Shown: positions 7,201 through 9,213 of the stretch, in pieces
Position numbering within the stretch: the stretch's first letter is position 1
Layout of the letters: each line of letters opens with the position of its first letter
Assembly (NCBI GenBank): GCA_013289195.1
Contig: JABDAI010000048.1
Span: forward strand, 1 to 9,213
Direction of reading: 5' to 3'
From: Verrucomicrobiota bacterium
GTDB taxonomy: Bacteria > Verrucomicrobiota > Verrucomicrobiae > Opitutales > CG1-02-43-26
DNA: 9,213 nucleotides
Program-made: the position numbers and the translations under genes
The notes under the pieces: generated by a model
Databases searched by the model: none
What the model was told of the DNA's origin: nothing
The model's input: the letters and a program-made list of their open reading frames with translations, nothing else

Positions 7201-7404
7201 AATGTAGAGGACGGTTGCATATTAGAGTTGCCAAGTGAACTTCCAAAACTTGAAAAGCCTTCCACAGGAAATATTGGAACGCATGCAAGTATTACATGGC
7301 CTGAAAAATTTTATAGTATTCAAAATCGGAATAAAAAGGAGGATCAATATAGCACCATTTTGTTGAATGAGACAGCTATGCTTGATGTAGTCAAAATTCG
7401 TTAA
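4273..7404 (+). CDS. F-box-like and leucine-rich/FNIP-like repeat protein, candidate host-directed effector
   Basis: A 1043-residue protein from ATG 4273. A TTG at 4255 would add six residues but has no supporting ribosome site, so ATG is preferred. Residues 1-150 are polar and low in complexity, with short internal repeats and a basic KRPKHLRKH stretch (82-90). Residues 163-224 form a cap-like domain. Residues 225-612 are a repeat array of about 17 units of 22 residues with the pattern LxxLxIGxI then LxLPxxL. Residues 636-670 resemble an F-box: LP start, DLKEILQLR, then VSKGF. Residues 707-768 are a second cap, and 769-1016 a second array of about ten more diverged units. No Sec signal peptide or membrane segment is evident. 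From family knowledge, F-box motifs bind Skp1 and repeats select substrates in SCF ubiquitin ligases, and Mimivirus encodes F-box/FNIP proteins. An effector role is inference. The next gene is a paralogue, 21 nt away. Confidence 0.85.
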   Translation: MIPVKRDNKIKDFNMDADASTGIMGNMHVGARAKLETSSIHVFNFKLEECYNHSLDERSVGEEELERKESEETPIEENKEIKRPKHLRKHTSHIISSAIQGHKDGSIARQEHEIKWPKLPLPKQIYKESKLPIQIYKDDNTMSIDDLLSSQEIKDIIPEKSKFTIKINRENDIAKLEGALISNPNAPFFKQIQKLNFEAGLDKSFELIIPLLKTIIANPNLLPSLIGLTFGNIGQNVDFIFLESFKGLAELSFDEIGGTGHLQLPKSFDELKRLSIGKVYGRLIFPESLKGLAELSIYGNLPLPIALNALKRLSIGGVCGQIIFPESLNGLAELSIDEIGGFGTLQLPEFFDELKRLSIGKINGRLIFPESLNGLAELSIGGIYSNLPLPIALNALKRLSIGGVCGQIIFPESLKSLTELSISYIASNSNLKLPKALDALKRLSIGDVYGQLSLPESLKSLTELSISYIASKSNLKLPKALDALKRLSIGDVYGQLSLPESLKSLTELSISYIRSDGNLKLPKALDALKRLSIGDVYGQLSLPESIKSLTELSISYIDSRGTFSISSTLSNLKKLFIKRIGKNSLDLLGSFEKLDVHKFTFGDIDADVSLKSTILQKAMSIRSALKSFCSIWHPELPNVISNAIFKNYDLKEILQLRLVSKGFCELMNYPKGLSAKAIVSFQCKQLYPSDEQSIKYKFMFAKNNSIETVLKIENPDDFEELKKLVLEKQNLFDQIDKIDLEKIEINNDSADFINQLLTELKNSASFPSLTNLTLGNICHESTVKFPDSLQKLTIGKVQENTTLQLPKELTILVIGDISNKVEFNLNLSNCENLKDLTIGNIGHDSTLIVTPMWPNSTSLFYCQIGTIWDGATLTLPSTLSDLEILELGDIWDNATVTISNERLKHLSIGNVLFETSLKLPEALDSLESLSIGDIGTDLVLPISLNNLSSLKIGNICNGAKLIFPKKLDTLKELIIGNVEDGCILELPSELPKLEKPSTGNIGTHASITWPEKFYSIQNRNKKEDQYSTILLNETAMLDVVKIR
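4510..4627 (+). repeat. Short direct repeats in the N-terminal coding region
   Basis: A 19-base stretch at 4510-4528 recurs at 4609-4627 with one mismatch, an offset of 99 bp (33 codons), encoding EIKRPK and EIKWPK. Just beyond it, CAGATATACAAAGA occurs at 4642-4655 and again at 4672-4685, an offset of 30 bp. All offsets are multiples of three, so the frame is kept. The low-complexity N-terminus thus seems to have grown by in-frame duplication. Confidence 0.7.
4999..5568 (+). repeat. Duplicated ~250-bp super-repeat within the first array
   Basis: Using the TTGCC(A/G) that encodes the LP of each even repeat as an anchor, units begin at 5062, 5179, 5311, 5437 and 5569. This gives spacings of 117, 132, 126 and 132 bp. 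The units alternate between two types (LPxxFDELKRLSIG, and LPIALNALKRLSIGG), an ABAB order. The B copies are identical for more than 80 bases (around 5173-5258 and 5431-5516, offset 258). Similarity at offset 249 reaches back to about 4999. All differences in length are multiples of three. Confidence 0.9.
5569..5964 (+). repeat. Three near-identical 132-bp tandem repeats
   Basis: Copies at 5569-5700, 5701-5832 and 5833-5964. Each encodes 44 residues, two 22-residue repeats, beginning LPKALDALKRLSIGDVYG. Copies one and two differ only in a few bases around the variable loop (ASKS versus RSDG). Copy three has a few extra changes and its end diverges into a degenerate unit. Such low divergence, even at silent sites, points to recent tandem duplication or gene conversion. 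A change in copy number would keep the frame. Confidence 0.95.
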
Positions 7405-7425
7405 GTAAAAAACTTATTATTAATC

Positions 7426-9213
7426 ATGGAAAGAATTTCTCCCAAATGTTTTCTAAATCAAACATCAAAAGAAGTTGAGGAACAGAATGGAGTAACTCAA
7501 GGAAATTCTCTTTCGCCAAGGGTAAATAATGGGATGGTTAAAGTTGGTAGTCGTTATCTTAAAGATCTTTTTGAGCGTATATTGACTGAACAACAGTATA
7601 GTCTTCCCATATTAATCAATATTTTATATAATTGTGACTTAAAAACAATTCTTAAGTTTCGAACTATTTCAAACATTTTTTACCACGCTTCTAATCAGAG
7701 GATTAATGATAGGCTTAGCCCTTTAGCGGCAAGATTTATTTTTAATTTAAAATATGACAAGTTGAATCTTTTTTTTGCTCAACCTCAATCTGATCAATGC
7801 AAATTTATTGAGAAGCATAATATAAAAGTTAATCTTGAAATAGATTGTCATCATTTATCCCCTCCGACAGAAATACTAAACCTTCATTCGAAGACTATCG
7901 AAGGATTAATACTAAAAATAACACGTACCGAAGAATTTGATTCGATTTTAAAATTGAATGAAGAATTATTTAAAAAAATAAAAAAAATAGATCTCCAAGC
8001 CATAAAATTAAGTCCTAACACGTGCGATTTTATAAAAAGTTTTTTATCGAGCATATTCGCGCGTAATCATTGCTTTGGAACCCTAGATTTTGGAGATATT
8101 GTAACTAATTTTGATTTTTCCGATTGTTCTCCTATAAAAGCACTTGAATGCGGTTGGCCAACGCCGTCATTTTTAAATGTTTCTAATCTTATTTTTCAAA
8201 ATATTTCAGATAAGATTAATCTTAATTTGCCATTAGAACTAATGACTTCCCTTAGGAATCTCTCAATTAACGAAATCCAAAGTGAAGCGGAATGTATCTT
8301 ATCTCATCCGTGTAAACTCTCCAGCCTATCTCTTGGTGTAATTCATAAAACAGCCATGTTTAGAATTTCTGGCTCATCATTCGACAGCCTCGAATATCTT
8401 TCTGTCGCAAATCTTGAATATTTGAATATCATGTGTAAATACATCAAGACATTTTGTAATCTTAGTGATTTATCTATTGGAAATATTAGCGATAAGAACA
8501 ATGATTTCGAATTACCCATTCGATTTCCAAAACTTTCTACTTTAACAATTGGAAATATCAGGAATAGTAACCTTAATCTTCTCTTTTCAGATTCGCTTCA
8601 AAATTTGAGATGCCTTCATTTAGGCCATATTTGTAATACAACTACTATTGGTACAACTACTATTGAATTGCCAAAAACGCTGAAAAATCTTAAGTCTCTT
8701 GCTATTGATCATATACAGGCTAAATTAGACTTCATTTCTTTACCAGAGTGCATAGAAAGTATTTCTATTTCACATGTTTGGCAAAATGCTACTTTAAATT
8801 TATCTTGTCACTCTAAGGGGCTTGATAGCCTTTTTATTGGAAGTATTGGAAAAAATGTAAAATTGATATTTCCACCGTCTTTTGACAATCTTAAAGATCT
8901 CTCTTTAGGAGTCGTTCCTAATAACACACAATGGCGTCTACTTGATAAGATGGCTTTGCCCAAACTACAAAATTTTATTTGTGGTACAATACGATCAATG
9001 TCTCAAATAAATTTGTTTTATAAAAACGCACAATTAACTGAACTCATCAATTTTAATTTTACCGAAATTCAATCATATAGCCAAGTAACTATAGAAGGTT
9101 CATATTCAATACTAGAAACAATCTCATTTGAAAAGTTAGGAGATCGAGCTCGACTTCAGTTAGTTGGGACTTTCCATAAAGTGAAAACTATTTTTTTTGG
9201 CGATGTTGGTGAT
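7426..9213 (+). CDS. F-box-like and leucine-rich/FNIP-like repeat protein, paralogue of the preceding gene, 3'-partial
   Basis: Open from ATG 7426 to the window end (596 codons seen, no stop), so the 3' end is missing. It is the first in-frame Met after the preceding stop, 21 nt downstream and in the same frame; no Shine-Dalgarno is seen. Residues 1-45 are polar, rich in Ser, Asn and Gln, without a Sec signal, as in some type III-exported proteins (weak evidence). Residues 60-92 match the F-box-like motif of its neighbour: LP start, CDLKTILKFR, then ISNIF. Residues about 157-217 form the same cap-like domain (LILKI, then IKKIDLQAIKL). From about 218 on it consists of repeats of 22-24 residues with the core LxIGxI (LSIGNI, LTIGNI, LHLGHI). 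These repeats are much more diverged from each other than the homogenised array next door. Co-transcription with the upstream gene is likely. A host-directed adaptor role is inferred from the architecture only. Confidence 0.85.
   Translation, partial: MERISPKCFLNQTSKEVEEQNGVTQGNSLSPRVNNGMVKVGSRYLKDLFERILTEQQYSLPILINILYNCDLKTILKFRTISNIFYHASNQRINDRLSPLAARFIFNLKYDKLNLFFAQPQSDQCKFIEKHNIKVNLEIDCHHLSPPTEILNLHSKTIEGLILKITRTEEFDSILKLNEELFKKIKKIDLQAIKLSPNTCDFIKSFLSSIFARNHCFGTLDFGDIVTNFDFSDCSPIKALECGWPTPSFLNVSNLIFQNISDKINLNLPLELMTSLRNLSINEIQSEAECILSHPCKLSSLSLGVIHKTAMFRISGSSFDSLEYLSVANLEYLNIMCKYIKTFCNLSDLSIGNISDKNNDFELPIRFPKLSTLTIGNIRNSNLNLLFSDSLQNLRCLHLGHICNTTTIGTTTIELPKTLKNLKSLAIDHIQAKLDFISLPECIESISISHVWQNATLNLSCHSKGLDSLFIGSIGKNVKLIFPPSFDNLKDLSLGVVPNNTQWRLLDKMALPKLQNFICGTIRSMSQINLFYKNAQLTELINFNFTEIQSYSQVTIEGSYSILETISFEKLGDRARLQLVGTFHKVKTIFFGDVGD
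8638..8667 (+). repeat. 15-bp tandem duplication in a repeat loop
   Basis: Two 15-bp units (8638-8652 and 8653-8667) share their first 13 bases, ACAACTACTATTG. They encode TTTIG and TTTIE, adding five residues to the loop of one leucine-rich unit. The frame is unaffected. It looks like a slippage event. Confidence 0.75.

Noticed and set aside
6858..7265. Open frame of 135 codons on the - strand
   Set aside because: Complement of the second repeat array; again kept open by the repeat pattern.

Overview
The window looks like part of an AT-rich chromosome of a host-associated bacterium, most likely a verrucomicrobial (Opitutae/Puniceicoccales-like) symbiont of a protist or other eukaryote. The lineage call rests on the valyl-tRNA synthetase, whose wording from recall resembles Verrucomicrobiota and differs from the Bacteroidota form (GTDHAGIATQ rather than HASIATE). 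The symbiont call rests on two adjacent large genes that combine F-box-like segments with long arrays of leucine-rich/FNIP-like repeats. That architecture is typical of eukaryotes, amoeba viruses and intracellular bacteria. No database search was possible, so both calls are inferences.

Layout, all genes on the + strand: (1) 2-982, the 3' part of an unrecognised gene ending in a single C-terminal membrane segment, closed by a clear intrinsic terminator at 1015-1045. (2) 983-1227, an intergenic stretch with two candidate sigma70-type promoters and a small hairpin just before the next start. (3) 1228-3951, a complete valS (907 aa) with all signature motifs. (4) 3952-4272, about 320 bp without a recognisable gene, containing a long imperfect palindrome at 4124-4181. 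(5) 4273-7404, a 1043-aa protein with a polar N-terminus, a cap-like domain, a highly homogenised repeat array, an F-box-like motif, a second cap-like domain and a second, diverged repeat array. (6) 7426-9213 (running off the window), a paralogue with F-box-like motif, cap and repeat array, starting 21 nt after the preceding stop and in the same reading frame.

valS is a housekeeping gene and appears to be its own transcription unit. The two repeat genes are probably co-transcribed and look like a locus that expands and recombines: the unit F-box/cap/repeat array occurs once in the second gene and about one and a half times in the first. The first array contains three nearly identical 132-bp units and a duplicated ~250-bp super-unit. 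The working hypothesis is a family of exported effectors that could act as substrate adaptors for a host SCF-type ubiquitin ligase, with arrays that change length in frame. Export, host and ligase binding are not shown by the sequence. No start codon in the window has a recognisable Shine-Dalgarno sequence.
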